Notes under the pieces: model-generated
Told to the model about the DNA's origin: nothing
The model's database searches: none
What the model saw: only the letters and a program-made list of their open reading frames with translations
Source: Leucaena leucocephala
Lineage: Eukaryota; Streptophyta; Magnoliopsida; Fabales; Fabaceae
Direction of reading: 5' to 3'
Length of the DNA stretch: 64,000 bases
NCBI GenBank assembly: GCA_037074615.1
Contig: CM073563.1
Span: 10,813,501-10,877,500 of the forward strand
Part shown: one piece after another, positions 10,990 to 25,120 of the stretch
Position numbering within the stretch: position 1 is the stretch's first letter
How the letters are laid out: each line of letters starts with the position of its first letter
Translations under genes and position numbers: made by a program

Positions 10990-13984
10990 AGATTCCTTTA
11001 AATCGTGGATTTGAATTTGAGTAATTTAAGAATTAATTTGCATTTTTGTGAAAAATTGTTCCTAAAATAGTTATAAATATTTTAAAAAAATTAATCGTTA
11101 GATCTTTATAATTTATCTTAATTTTAAATTAAATTTTTATATTTTATTTTATTTGAATTGGGTTCAAATAATGTGATTTGTCATAAGTACCTATCTTAGA
11201 ATGAACAAGTTATTAACATACACACATTTTTTAAAATAAAAATTTATAAAGTCTATAGATTAAAACCAAACCAAATAATAAAGGCTCAATTTAAATAAAA
11301 TAAATTATGGAGACATGATTTAAAGTTAAAATAAATGGTAATGATTTATAGATTAATTTTTTTAAAAAAATATAAAAATATAAAGTATAGTCTCTAAAAT
11401 TAAAATGATATTGTTGTGTTTTCTTTGTTAAGTATATATATATTTTTCCCCTAAAAATAATATTATTTAAAATATTATTAGATATTAAATATAAATAAGA
11501 GTTTAATAATTTTTTAAATTTAATATTTACTTAACAATATAACTTATAAAAGGAAATATTACATCAATTTTAAAAATTATATATATTATATTGTTCCAAT
11601 ATTTCTTTAGAAAAATTGGAAAAAATTCCCATTGAAAATTTTAGTGCTAAGAAGAACTTAATAAATTTTGATAAATATAAAGCATTAATATTCAATAAGT
11701 TTATACATATAGAATACATGTACTCCAATTTAGGTATTTGTCGCAAAAAAAAAATCAATAGGAGGATTTTTCTCAAATTTTCCCATTTTTTAGGGTACCT
11801 TATGTCTTCTAGAAATATTGTGATAAAAATATACTTTAACCTTAATTTAACCAAAAAAAAATATCATCTGCTTGTTTATTGTGAATAAGTTAGATTGAAT
11901 GATATAGATATTAAATTTTGATAACGGCAATTCTCTTCATAAACAAGGGGTAAATTTAAAACTTGACTTAAGAGAAAATGAGTCCCAAAATATTTGAATT
12001 AACCATCGTTGCTAGTAATTCATATATTTTTCAATTTTTTATTTTAGATAATTTTAATTATGAACAGAATTTACAATAATAATAAATAGTAATTAGTAAT
12101 TACTCAATAATGTTTATTACAAAGAATTAGATGATATGATCCATGCATATATAACAATTCAAACTATTTGCAATTATATAATAGAGGGGTTTTCCAAATT
12201 TTTTTAGATATATAAATAGATGTTAATATCACTACTACTTAAGAACTTATAAAGCTCAAAATAAAGTTTTTTAAGCAATAAAAAAAAGTCCACACACCAT
12301 GCTATATCAAATTGTTTATAATATCCTAATACTGATCTTATCACACACCAAGGTGACACTAGGATATTTTAAGAAATATGTGTGATATATTGATAATAAA
12401 TTTGGATAACCTCTGTTTTTTTTTTTAAAAAAAGGCTCTGTAATTATTTTTATAATACAAGTTAATACACACCCACACACACAAACACACAAATCTTGAT
12501 GATAAGGGATTAACTTGTTTAATTTACTTAGGTCTAAAACCCAATTATTTAATTCACTTGATTATTTTGTTTATTCAATCTATAATTTATATTATTGATA
12601 TTTGATGATTCATCTATCAATATGTAAAATTTATTAATTTTTTTTAATAAATTAAAGAAGTTAAATAAATAAATTAATTATATATAATATAAGAGTTAAT
12701 TGAATAATTTAGATAAATTAAAAATTATATAATATAAATTCATCTTAAGATATTATATTTAGTCATAATTAAGTGATTGATTTAATTTTTTAATTTATTA
12801 AAAAATTAACTAATTTTTATAATAAATATCAGAAAAGATTATTATATAAAATCTTTTGAAATAAATCACATTGACTTACTATTAGAAGCTTATAGTAAAG
12901 TTATTGTTTCTATTGATTGATGATTACTAAAACTAGATATGTACCTTATTTTTATTTATTTATTGGGATCACTTATGGGGTCTTTCGCTCTTTGCTATAG
13001 CAAACTCTGGCGTAAGTTATGGTGATGTTTGGTGAAAGGTAGAGATGACCCCACCATATGGTTTCCATAATCTCTAGTTTTTTTTTTGGCTTAAAAATTA
13101 ATGAATAAAAATAAATAATGAAAGAAAAATGTACATATATGAATTAAAATTTATAATATCTAGTATCTAATATGTAATTATTTGACCTCTTCCTCCGATA
13201 TGCGTGTTGTATATTTATATTTATTTTATTAATTGATACTCCTCCTATATACTAATAACTAGGAGCCAAATAAGAAATTTATATATAATAATAAAAAAAT
13301 TAGTTAAATTTATTATTTATAAAAGAAATTATATTAATTTTTATAAAATATCTTACTTAATTATTTGTAATATCTTTTGATTAAAATATTTTTAATATAT
13401 ACAATTAATAAAGATAATTTTAAACAATTATAAATTTAGAAGATAATAAATTAAAATTTTATATTTACCCCCCTTTATTTACCAATATCTAATTGTTTTG
13501 AGCTCTAGGATATAGAGGTTATATCCCAAACACAATATGATCTAACTTCTCATGAGCTAAGCCTTTTTTGATTTCCCCCAATTTTGCTGCTAAACCTTTT
13601 TTAATTTTTATTTCTTATATGCTTAATATTTGTTAATGTAGACACAATATTTTTTATTGTATTATTTTTCACAGAAAATAAGAAAGCAATAAAAGGACAC
13701 CGACTAAATAGTTAAAGTACAATAAGTAATGATAAATATAAGGAAGTGGGTCAGTGATGCCTGGAAGGATTCCATAATCATGAATATATATAAAAATAAT
13801 AATAATTTGGGCGTAATGAATGAATGAATGAAATGAACCGAAACATTGAACCTTGATGAAACCATGATTAAATATAATATATTTATATTATCCTGAAGAG
13901 GTCAAGAATCTTGAACTACCTTCCTGTGTCCCCCTTGTGGAAGACCTGTGTGGGTTTGACATTTGTTGTCTCACTCACAGCAAA
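10990..13984. other. AT-rich intergenic DNA, no gene seen
   Basis: Very AT-rich with many stops in all frames. The short opposed frames near 11570-11888 are chance frames in AT-rich DNA. A CA-rich stretch lies near 12470-12490. Nothing else is recognised. Confidence 0.55.
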
Positions 13985-14100
13985 AAGATTTTGGCCAAGT
14001 GGTTAAAGACTCAAGTTTCTCGTTGTTGGAGAATGGTAAATAGAAAACTCTGGGTTGAAAGGACCTGTAGAATCTCTTGGTTCAAATTTTGTAAGTAACT
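13985..14100 (+). mobile_element. tRNA-like SINE head
   Basis: TTTTGGCCAAGTGGTTAAAG (from 13990) resembles the A box region of a tRNA. GGTTCAAATTTT near 14079 resembles a B box. The roughly 90-bp spacing is longer than in a real tRNA, and there is no cloverleaf. This fits a tRNA-derived SINE remnant better than a functional tRNA. The 3' extent is not clear. Confidence 0.35.
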
Positions 14101-14224
14101 CGATATTATTAAATATTAAATGACTTAATAAGAGATTAAATGACTTAATAGGATATTCTTATTAAGGTTAAGTGTTCATCACCTGACACGCACATCTTCT
14201 CTTCTTAATAAAGATATACTATAT

Positions 14225-14688
14225 GTTTGGGAAGAGTTTAAATTTAAGTTTTAAACCAGTAAAACTTAAATTTTAAGAAAATTTAAAAGAAATAGTTATA
14301 TTTGTTCAAATGGATTTTTGGACTAGATTATAATTTAAAATTAAGATTTTAGATAAATTGATCAAAGTAATTTATAGAATAGTAAAAGAACTTATGAGCT
14401 AACTAATTATTATATTACCCATACTTTTTCTTATACCCTCTATCATCTCTCATACTTTTTCTTATACTCTCTCTCCTCTATACTCTCATATCTTATCTCT
14501 CATTATTTAATACTCATATCCTTTTTCGTAATTTACTAATAATAAAAGTACTTTTGAAAATAATTATGCAAATACCCATTTATTCAAAACTATTTTTTTT
14601 TTCATAAACTCTTCTTTAAAAGCCCTTTTCTAAAAGTTGCTCAAAAATTATTTTTTTCATAAATTTATTTCTAAAATCTTATCCAAAC
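14225..14688. mobile_element. TTTGG/CCAAA-ended MITE, copy 1
   Basis: Inverted ends GTTTGG (14225-14230) and CCAAAC (14683-14688) bound a 464-bp element. Its middle (about 14370-14530) shares a block with the element at 56788-57363: an AGTAAAAGA(A/G)CTTAT motif, a TAATTATTAT..TACCCATAC motif, then TTCTTATACTCTCTCT and AGTAATTTA-like sequence. Related ends also bound 21258-21594 and 61628-61847. No coding capacity is seen, so it is non-autonomous. I cannot see a clear target duplication. Confidence 0.5.
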
Positions 14689-16425
14689 GGGTCCATAGTA
14701 TATGTTTGGACTTTGGATTAATGATAAATAAATGTGATTTTACATGATTATAATTTTTATAAATGACTCTAATTAGAAATGTGTTTTTTTTAATAAGTAA
14801 CTTTGAGAAAATTAATATAAAATGTTAGATTAAGTTTAATCATTTAGATTTGATTTTTGTTTGAAGTACTTATTAATCTATACTTTTAAAATTTAATTTA
14901 AATAATTTAAAACTAAAAATAGATGCAATATTTAGAAGAGACTAGTAAAACAAAATGAAATTATCAATATAAAGTTGTTCTAGTGGTATAAGATTTTATT
15001 AGATCTATCTAAATTTTAAATTTAATTTTTTAAAAAATATATATACTTAGAGGATAATCATGAACTCAAAATTGGATATATAGTAATATAAAAAAAGAAA
15101 AAAATGATTTCTTCACTTAGCATTGAGTATATTTTGTATGAGGAAAATATAAAAAAAAGAGTAGAGGGGAAAAAATTTAATAATGGAGTTTGATTTTAAA
15201 AAAATTAAAGCTTTTCGTTATTTTTTAGCCTTTTATTTTACATGTTCTTTTTATTAAAATTTTATAACTCTATTTCTCTAAATTTTTTAAATTAAACTCA
15301 TTAAAATTTTCCCTCACCTTCCCTGAATTTCCCTCATGCCAAAAATACTTAAAGGTGGTCAACACTACTCAATGTTGAATCTTAAAAACTCTCGGAAGAT
15401 AATTGTATTTGTATTGTTTAATTTTGAAATAACCAATTTTTTAAAATTAAAATATATTTGTAAAATAATTTTTAAATTTTTTTATCAAGAAACTACTCTT
15501 TTTAATACATACTAATAATTAATCAAAGTACCATTACTTTCGGTATAGCACATTTTATGATTTTTTTATAACAATGATAGACCACTCATAAAGGCTTTTT
15601 GTGACAAATATTGAAATTAGGACAGGTTCCTATTAGAACACAAGCACTTTGCAGATTCCGAGATTCATCTCCCACTACCTCCTTTTTATTTATTTCAAAT
15701 ACAAATACTGTCACTTTGATCTGCAATATTCCAAGCTACAAAATCCAATTACAATATTGTACCACCAATCTAACATTAATTTTAAACCAAATACCCAATA
15801 AATAATTATTATTTAAAATAAATCAATAAAAACCCAAATTATATTGTCCACAAAACATATATTAAGGAAGGTGATGTCTTTTTATTCATTATATTAATTT
15901 TTAAATATAACTTCAATTGACTTGTCAGACCAATTAATCAGTCCTCCAGTCGGTTTAACTAAAAAAAATGAACATTTTTAAATATAACTTGAATTGATTG
16001 GGTTTTATATTTTCCCCTTATAAGTCAACCTCATCTTGAGTAAAAAGAAAAAGCAAAAATAGTAGCCATCATATTTGTGCCTTTTGTTACATTATGTGTG
16101 ATTTATATATAAATATTTTATTTATTCATAAATTAATATAATTTTTAATTAAATTAAATTATTTTAATAATAATTGGATTGACTCTGATTCAATCAAAAT
16201 TATATTACTAAATTTTAAATAATTGTTTCAACTAATTTAATGATCAATGGGATTTTGAGTAGTTTAATTTCATATTAATTGATTAAAAGATGCCTTGGTT
16301 TGTTGAACTCAAGATAGGCTACAATGATGCTTTTGTTTGTTCAACATCAACCTTTTGAGGTCATTGCCACACTAATCTGTTTCCCTTTCTTTGTTGTAGT
16401 GCAAATCAACCAAACTATGGGCCAC

Positions 16426-16461
<36 letters not shown>

Positions 16462-18779
16462 TTGCAAAGTGGGATAAAATTACAGCTAAGAACCAGACTT
16501 TAAAAATAATTTAAGTCCTTCAAAATTCAAAAAAATAGTGTTAAGGAATTAGATACATTTCCTCATATATTATATGAAGTTCAAAATGATTTGTACTATC
16601 ATGTTCATGTCTAAGGCTTATATAAATAATAAGGTTTGTTATAATTGGTTCTATATTGATATTGACAAAAGTTATTTTTTAAATTTAAAGATTTATAACC
16701 AAATATTTTTTTAAGAATAAAATTATGCAAAAAGTAATTTACATTTATTTGCTCATATTTGCACCTTTTTAGAAAAGTGATTTAATTTGCAACTAATCTT
16801 CTATTTTAAGATATATCATTGAGAATTTGGTTGGCCAAAAGGAAGATATATTTTTTTAAAAAAATTTAAAAGTTGAATTAAAAGAGAACTAGCTCAAAAA
16901 AAAACAATAAAAATAAAAATAAAAGTACTGTCTAATGGTCAACTTGAAAATGAGGAAGGCCAGTTTCAAATTCATCTTCAGCTTGTTGAAAATATCAACA
17001 AATAAGTGTAAAATTATTAGAAAGTACAAAAGAAAATTTTGGAGTTAAATTTTTAATGATCCATCTTAATTAAGAGAAGGAAACAACCCTTGCCAATTTT
17101 GTATACCAAGTCACAAATATGAAATGATAAATATCAAATTTAAGGATAGACAATAAGTTATTAGGAGGGATAAATCGTAAGTGCAATTAATTAATTAATT
17201 AATTAATTATATCCCTTTAGAAACCTTTGGTAATTTAATAAAACTTTAGAATATTTGAGGGATTTTATGAAAATTAAGTTGCCCTTTTGGTAGCAAAGTA
17301 CTAATTATTTATTTAAAGTGAATGTAGAGTGAGTAGTTTAGGTAGGCGATAGTTGAGTTGTTCATTTCAAAGTGACACTTGTGAAAGCAACACTTATAAA
17401 TAAAGTTTTGATATTTCCTTTTTTGAAAGACAACAAATTAAAAGGCTAGAATTCAATTCCAATTCCAGAGCCCTTCTTCCATAGGAATATTATTAATTTT
17501 ACACTCATACATAAAAAAGAACTTCTAGATTGCAAATATAAATAGGGCAGTGTAGGTAAATTAAGATAACTCTATTATAAATAATTAATTTAATTAATTT
17601 ATAAATTAATTATTTAGTTATTATATTAAAAATAAGAGGTGGTATTTGCTTTCCAACTATGATCAAAGAAAGGACATATGCATGGTTGGCTGGATGGAAC
17701 GTGGCTCAAGAGTTGAAGTCTAGTCCAATGAGAAGGAGAGGAGAGGAGAGGAGAAGCCATTAATGAGATTCAAGGATATTAATTGTTTGTGTTTGGGGAT
17801 GGGTCACTTGAATCATTGATTGAGATTTCTTTTTTGGGGTTAAAAATGTCTTGACAATAGAAAATCAACAAGAGATGAGATTGATATGAGAGGATAGTAT
17901 TGAGATTGAAGGAATTACATCGTCATGATGATCACTTGGTAAATCAATCCCTTAATCAGTATGATCAATTAACTAAATTGGGAAATAATTGACTTATGAT
18001 CAACCCGTTTAACTTGGGATTAACTCCCCATAACCTAATAGATTGGACGGATTAGTCATTTTAGATTTTATATAGTTTTTTCTCATTGTTGAACTTGAAA
18101 CGGTGCCGCTTTGAGTTTTTTTTGTTAAAAAAAGACTAAACAATTAATCTATCATATTTGTGTTCTAATAATTCTATTTTATTGAAATATATGTATTTTA
18201 TGCATATATATTTTGTTTATTTGTAGATTAATGCTTTTATTTAAATATTATTTTTTCATAGTTATATAGATAATATTCTGTTAATATTTAAATTAAATTA
18301 TAATATTTTAATCACAATTAGGTTGACTCAACTCAACTCGAATTAGACCATTAAGTTTTAAACCAGTGCATCAATTTGTCCTATTTTTAAATAAAATTAC
18401 AATTTTAATTTTATTGGTTTAGACATAAGTTTATTTGTTTTGCACCAAGAATATAAACATTGTCTTACTTTCACGAAATTTAGAAATAATTAGATTTATT
18501 ATTTTGAAACAATATAAGTAATATTAAAATACAATTTTAAAAACATATTTATAAATAAAATTACAATTTTATTGAAACAAAAATGTTTTTAATTGTATTT
18601 CGAAAGTTTTTTTGTGCTACTATTTGTTAATTGATAATATTGCCTAGTTTTAGATGAAAAAATAATTTTGTTTAATAGAAGTCGAATTTCAATCTATTTT
18701 TTAAGTACTATTATTTTTTATAAAAGTAAATAATAATTTTTTTTATAAAAAGACAAAATGACATTATTTAAGAGCAATC
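14689..18779. other. AT-rich intergenic DNA with simple repeats
   Basis: No recognisable gene. A second tRNA-like start (TTGTTCTAGTGGTATAAG, near 14976) may be another SINE. Simple repeats include (CA)n at 16430-16459, a TTAA repeat near 17188-17208 and a GGAGA repeat near 17732-17755. Confidence 0.5.
16430..16459 (+). repeat. (AC)n microsatellite
   Basis: An uninterrupted AC tract of about 15 units. Confidence 0.95.
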
Positions 18780-19600
18780 TTACCAAGAACTAAAAAACAT
18801 AGAACATACAACATTAACAAAAGTCCTAAAATAAGCGTCAGAAAATATAACATGAACTACAAAAGAAGGAAAATGTGTAATCCTAGAATAAATTATTGAA
18901 GACATCCTATTTGAATATTTTGCAAAGTCAATGAATCCAGTGACAAATACAATTGACATTAAGGTGTCATCCTGGATAGTCAAACAGGATATTGGATTTG
19001 TGAATCCATATAAGGGAGGCATGGTGACATTTAACCGAGATAGGCAGACCAGGTGTAGCTTGGTTGTTCGAAATGAATTCGATGAGAGGAAATTCTTGAA
19101 AGCATATATAGCTTTGACAGAAGTGAAATCTGGATTTCTTAAATTTGTGTAGGAAGATGTCCCATACACATGGATTGAATCGACAAGGTATACCCGTAGG
19201 TGTTGCATTTGAATTTGATAGCACTATGATAGAGTTTGCAAATGCCATAGACGAGAGATTAAGAATTCCATTTATCTCTTCCAAGAGGGTACAGTGGCCT
19301 ACCAGAACACCATTATGCAATGCTGAATTCCTAGCTTTCCATATAATTCCAAGCATACGAATGATTTTAAGAATGATGGAAAGGTGCTGATTCTGAAACA
19401 AGTGAAGCAGCAATGCGATCAGCCAATCTAGTTATCCATATAGGTCTAGATTTAGTGGTCTAATATTAAAACATTCAAACCATAAAGATCTAGCCAAGGG
19501 ACATAAAAAGAAAATATGATCCAGGGATTCCTCACTATCATAGCTAAAGACACAATCCAAAAATCATTTATAAAGGAGAATAGAGTGAATACCAAATTAG
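18780..19600 (-). pseudogene. LINE-type retrotransposon C-terminal remnant
   Basis: On the minus strand, broken frames read CVFSYDSEESLDHIFFLCPL, then a WKARNSALHNG motif (about 19340-19310), then about 300 bp further a WI-H-S-N motif. The first matches the reverse-transcriptase zinc-binding region (HxxxxC type) at the C-terminal side of plant LINE polyproteins and LINE-derived proteins. The second matches the start of the linker before the RNase H-like domain. Stop codons interrupt the frames and no reverse-transcriptase core is present. It is a decayed fragment with no likely function. An RVT_3-type domain of the same class, in another orientation, lies at 40423-40788. Confidence 0.55.
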
Positions 19601-19839
19601 TGCATTTATAATAAAAAAATAAAATAAGAGAAAAATTAATAAAGTTTGATATAGCTGATAGATAGTTAGATTTTTTAAATATGATATTTTGTGTTCAAAT
19701 TAAGCCGTATATATAAAAAAATTAGTAAGAGAGATAAAATTTATTTTGACAATATGTTTTGAGAGAATTAGTTTGTAAGGAAAGTTTATTTCCAAAGAAA
19801 GACAAATGTTCAAGAGGGCCTTAATTTGTCACGAGTACA

Positions 19840-20682
19840 ATTTTACAGGGATGGTTTGGAAAATTTTCCGCGGATTCTTACATCTCATTCAATTTCTCTT
19901 CTTTTTAATGTTCTGCTTAATTCTCATCTATTCTTGAATTTTCTTCATTTTTATCTTGTTGCTTAATCTGTCTCCTTCCTACCTCTTGTACACAAACCCA
20001 TCGTTCGATTTGGTCATGGGTTTGTGTTCGATATATAAGCCAATTTCTACTTGCTTTTGTTCTTATTCCCTCCAGATTTCAGGTACTCGAAAACTTCTTT
20101 CTCTGCATTTTCATTTCCCTTAAGGTTCTTTCAATTGTATCTTGTTCTATGATTTTGATTGTTCTTAGATGTTTCTGAATAACGGGTTCCGTTACTTTCA
20201 TTGTTCTTACTTGGTCTGATTCAATACACATGTGCATTTCGATTTCGTTGAGGAGTTTAAAAACTCGTAATATTAAAGTTGATGAGTTTATCTACATTTT
20301 CCTCATCCACCCTTGAGTTTCTTAGCGATCAAGGATCAACTTCTAGTACAAAATTTTTATCAATTTATTTCTGATTATTATCATGGGTTTCTCTAGAGAT
20401 TATGTTTCTTGAGCCATCTAGTGCACCGTCATTTTAGAATATCTTGGGTATGAAGATATTTAATGTTAGAAGGATTTCATTGTTGCCCAGACACATGATT
20501 TTTGGTGGAATATTAAGAATCTTGAGAATCTCACATCATGAATCTTTATCGTGTGCTGTTCTTTTTAAGCACAGTTTTTAATTATGATTCTTTGGCAGTT
20601 TCTTATTAATTAATTGCATTGCGGTTTTGTGTTTATTTTCAGGCTTTTAGAGAAAGTGTTGGTTCTGTAACTGTTTGTGAAA
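19840..20682 (+). promoter_or_regulatory. SNARE gene promoter, leader and leader intron
   Basis: TATATAAG at about 20033-20040 could be a TATA box, which would put the start of transcription near 20065. Alternatively transcription starts further up, in the pyrimidine-rich stretch 19880-19980. A good donor (CAG/GTACTC, 20083) and a good acceptor (TTATTTTCAG, ending 20642) define a leader intron of about 560 bp just before the coding exon. Leader introns of this kind often raise expression of plant housekeeping genes. Confidence 0.5.
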
Positions 20683-23625
20683 ATGTTTGGGTTTATGAAA
20701 GCAGCCCCAAAGGAGGAGAACTCTGCTGGTACAGTATCTTCCACTCCTGAGACAACCCTTAAGCCAGAAAGAAGAACAACTTCAGAACCTGTCCCAGCAC
20801 CAAAATCCAAAGGAAACTACTTTGATGACGATGACGACGATGATTGGGGAAGAGGAAGAAAGGCATCTGCCACTTCATCATCTACCTCGGCTGCTGCTAA
20901 AAACAGGTACAATAATGATTTCAAAGACTCTGGGGGCCTAGAGAACCAGAGTGTCCAAGAGCTGGAAAACTATGCTGTGTATAAGTCTGAAGAGACAACA
21001 AAGGATGTTAATAATTGTCTGAGGATAGCTGAGGACATCAGAGGGGATGCTACAAAGACCCTTGACATGCTTCACCAGCAGGGTGAGCAAATTCATAGGA
21101 CCCACAATATGATTGTTGAGACAGAGAAGGATTTGAGTCGGGTAAATTTTGTTTCCATATTGATTAGATTATATGCAGTTTCTTGAGTGTTTGTTTCGAT
21201 GAATCATTTGCATGTTAACTGGGAATTTAATCTGTTAGTCCTAGAACACTATGACTTTGTTTGGATTCACGCTGTGCCACCTCAAAAGAATTTTTTTCTT
21301 CCCAAAAGTTGTTTTGGGCCATTTAGTAATGTTTGGAATGGCTTTTAAACAGAAGAGCTTCGACAAAAAAGTTACCTTTAGTGTAAAGCCATTTGTTAAC
21401 GTGTTACGGTGTATGAACTGTTCACACACGCGGGGAAGTGAAAATGCATAATCCCTCTCATTTGTTTGGCTTCAAAAGCATAATCCCTCTTACTTGATTG
21501 AGTTACAAAAAACTAAAATTACTCTAAAAACGTCCGACTATAAAATTACTCTAAAGCACCCAACTGACTTTTTGAAAAAAAATCTATCCAAACATCAATA
21601 ACATCATACTATCTAACTTTTACCCCAACTTTAATTTGTAAAAATCAGTTTAAATAAAAGTCACCTCTACCAAGGTTAATAACAAGCTTTATACAGTTTA
21701 GTGATGATACAACAAGCTGTGAGGAGGTTGAAGTCTAAGAAGGATTTTGATGTGTTAAGCCAAATTTTGATTTATGGCTATAGAACTGCTGAAATTTAGT
21801 ACTTTGTGTAGTGTTGTTCCTTTTGTTTCCTGGCTTTCTTTTCAATAGATTGTAATATTATTTCAAACATACATTCTGTTCATTAGGGTGAAAAACTGTT
21901 GAACAATCTTGGAGGCATGTTCTCTATGCCTTGGAGGCCAAAGAAGACCAAGGAGATTAAAGGCCCTGTAATTACACCAGGTTTTCTTCTTAAGTCTTCA
22001 TGTCTAATTTCTTCAGTGTACCTCATGATTCCAAAATCTTATCCATGAATTCCTTAACATTCAGATATGACAAAAGAAAATAATGTCCTAACACTAGCTT
22101 TTTGTTTTTTTACTTAGTAAACAAGAATAGCTCTATAGGCATTGTGTGAGGATAAAAACACGGAATCCTAAAACATAGTAAATAAACAGTGACATTTATT
22201 TTGTTTTACCAGAGACTCTGTATAGTAGGAGTTTCACATATCTAGTTGTCCTTTTATATATATCACAAGTAAACTAGAATAGGTCCTGATGCATATTGTA
22301 CAGGGATCAATAGCACATAATTAAGGAAAGTAAATAATGTGATTTGTTTTGAATATTTTATTTTGTCATTCAATTAATCATATTTTTAGCTATTGACATA
22401 AATTTAGTTGAGAGTAAATAATGTGACGCATTTGAAATCAAATGTCATCTGAAATCCACACCGGACCTGGGTATGCATTCCAAGACAATATCATCTGACA
22501 TGAATTTAGTTGAAAGTAAATCATGTGATGCATTATGAGGTTTTGCTAAAAACATGACAATATGATGAAATTTAATGCTTGTTATCTGAACAGACAAGCC
22601 ATCTAAGACAAATGAAAAGAAGCATAAGGAAGAGAAGGAAAAGTTAGGCCTAAATGATGGTAAAGGAAAGGCAGCTTCTAAAACAACTTCTGAACCAGCA
22701 GATGCATATCAAAAAATTGAGGTATGCATTCCTCATGGCATATAAGCCTGTTAACATATTGGTTATGATTTGTGAAGCAACTTCTTCTTTTGGGATATAC
22801 CACAAATGATTTTCACACAGATGGAGAAGAACAAGCAAGATGACGCCCTCGATGATCTGAGTAATATCTTGGGTGATTTAAAGGGGATAGCAGTTGATAT
22901 GGGAACTGAACTTGACAGGTAAAATCTGTGTTATGATGTTATACTCCTAAAGTCCTTTTTAGTGCTTAGTTATCAACAATCCCTAACATTACATAGTGTT
23001 TGTGGTCATAGAATTGAGTTTTGTTAGAAATATAAAAGTAAAATTTATTATGTGTTAGTTTGACAGGTTAATTTTTCAATTGAAATGCTCATTAATGCAT
23101 GCTCAACCATTATTACCTCACCCCCATGATAGTTGATTGAATGGAAGGGACTTGATTCTCTTTAAGTAAGTTCAATGACTTAAATCTTGTGGATTGGAAA
23201 AATTACCTTACAATAGCTACCATTAATTGGATTCAACAATGCTCAAATTTAACCTAATAGTATTGAATGTCAAACTTGGTTTTTTAGACTACCCAGGCGT
23301 AACCATGCTTGATTTGGGCATGGATTCCCTATTTTAAGTCTGATACTCTAATGGTTGGGTTTGGACAAAAAGTTGGCCTAATTATAATACAGCTGAGTTC
23401 AGATGTTTGTTTTACAAATGTGTCTGGTTATATGAACATGTAGGAAATCGTATTAAAATGCCATATACAAATTACACATTAATATAATCAGACTCATGCT
23501 TTGTCCACTAAATGGTTTATCGAAGGCAAAATAAAGCTCTTGATCATCTTAGTGATGATGTGGATGAACTGAATTCTCGAGTTAAAGGTGCCAACCAGCG
23601 TGCTCGCAAACTGCTAGCAAGTTAG
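20683..23625 (+). CDS. SNAP33: SNAP25-like Qb+Qc SNARE (SNAP33/SNAP30 type)
   Basis: Membrane-fusion protein that supplies two of the four helices of a plasma-membrane or cell-plate SNARE complex, working with syntaxins such as KNOLLE or SYP121 and a VAMP. Coding exons are 20683-21141, 21887-21980, 22594-22721, 22821-22918 and 23526-23625, giving 292 residues with GT-AG joints in frame. A leader intron is likely (donor at 20083, acceptor ending 20642). The Qb helix spans about residues 90-153, with a QQGEQ motif around the zero-layer Q133. The Qc helix spans about 230-290, with Q261 at the zero layer. An acidic run (FDDDDDDDW) lies at residues 47-55. Unlike animal SNAP25 there is no cysteine cluster in the linker, as is known for plant homologues. 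A start at GTG 20677 was rejected in favour of ATG 20683. Family-level identity is firm. The symbol reflects the closest type, not proven orthology, since SNAP30 is equally possible. Confidence 0.93.
21258..21594. mobile_element. TTTGG/CCAAA-ended element in SNARE intron
   Basis: Perfect 9-bp inverted ends TGTTTGGAT (21258-21266) and ATCCAAACA (21586-21594) bound a 337-bp stretch in the first intron after the start codon (21142-21886). The interior holds a short repeated phrase (GCATAATCCCTCT, twice near 21444 and 21478). It looks like a non-autonomous element related by its ends to copies at 14225, 56788 and 61628. The splice sites of the host gene are not touched. Confidence 0.5.
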
Positions 23626-24029
23626 CATATTTTGAGGAAGGTATTGAAGTTTCTTTTCCCCTTGTAATGGTGTTTTTTGATTCGTTTTTCCCCGGGATAT
23701 TGATTATGATTTGTCTTTGATATTAAATTTTCTGCTCAGATTTTGTTTTTGTACAACTTAATGTATTTTCCCCTTCCTTTTTGGAGTTGTGTAAATCGTC
23801 CTCTCAATTAAGATGTATATTCTTCTTGTACGTAAATTCCTTCAATCTATCTACATATGTACATATGTATTATCTATAGCAAATTTCTCTGTTTCCAATT
23901 CATAAATGATTTATTTCTTAGGCTTCATGATCTCACTAGACCCATTAATTTAGCTACCTGTATACCAAGTGAAAAAAGCTCATTTTTTAGGGGTTTTTGG
24001 TATACTCATTAGTTAGATTTTTAACTAAT

Positions 24030-24336
24030 ACTTCCTCTAGTCCAATACATTAGACACTTGTAACTAATAAACTATATTTATATTCTTCTAATTCTTAATA
24101 TAAAACATATTTAACTAATTTAATTAAAATAAATAAATTCATTAAATTAATTAATATAATATATTTTTCTAAAACACCCTAATCATCTCCCTTAATTATG
24201 TTTCTCCCTCTCTTGAATATTATCAATGAGGTATCAATAAGGACAATTTAAAAAAATAAATAACTATAAGAAATAAACTTATATTTAGAACTAATATTAA
24301 TTTTTAAATTATATCATATATTAAAGACTGGTACAT
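24030..24336 (+). repeat. AT-rich MITE-like repeat
   Basis: The left end is TA followed by CTTCCTCTAGTCC, a weak version of a Stowaway-type terminus. The centre (TCTAAAACACCCTAATCATCTCCC, split here by position 24170-24195) and the end ATATTAAAGACT match the copy in WRKY57 intron 2. It lies between the convergent SNARE and phosphatase genes. Confidence 0.5.
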
Positions 24337-25120
24337 ATTAAGAAAATTCAGTTTTTCCTTAATCTCAAAAAATTGACATGTCTTCCCACTTTTACCCTTA
24401 ATCCCAACTATCACCTACAAAATTAAAGAATTAGTAAATTAAAGGGATTATTCATGTTGAGAATTCACATCCACAGCACGTCACATGTGGGACAACCAAT
24501 CCTAGAATGAAAATGAGAATCCTCAATGATTAAAAAGCTGACCAATAATGCTCTACTCTCCCTCAAGGGCATAATTGGAAAAACAATTTTTAAAAGTAGA
24601 AAGTGTCCTACATTTTGGACAAAAGAGTAGCTTATAGAAAATGTCTTGTATATATTGGACAGGAGGGTGTGTATATACATTTATGATGACAATAACTTAG
24701 AAACTGCATGTAAAGTCTTGTCCAAAGGAAATGCAATACTAATTCCTGCAGAATGGTTTTCAGCAATACAGCATTCTGCTACCCGTGGTATTATTCACTT
24801 TTGAAATATATTCAATAAGAAGCTAGTAAAATAAGGGCATTTGAATAAAAAACGAGGCTATTTCAAGTAAAATAAGGACCATAATAAATAAGAATATATT
24901 TACATCAGCATAATTTATCGGTGTGCAATTCACATCAGCATCATCTCATCTTACACCTCTGGAACTTGTATCTATCAACAGAATAGAACAGTGGATCCAA
25001 TCATCCCAAGTTACAGATGTAACATGTATCCCTCGAAGTAATCCCACAAGTGGCTTAAGTTCTTCAGAAAATATCTGCCTTAGAATTTGTCATTTTACCT
25101 TCACGCAAAATTTTATGGTT

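Noticed and set aside
20677..20682. GTG start two codons before the SNARE ATG
   Set aside because: Plant nuclear genes start at ATG, and the family begins MFGF at 20683.
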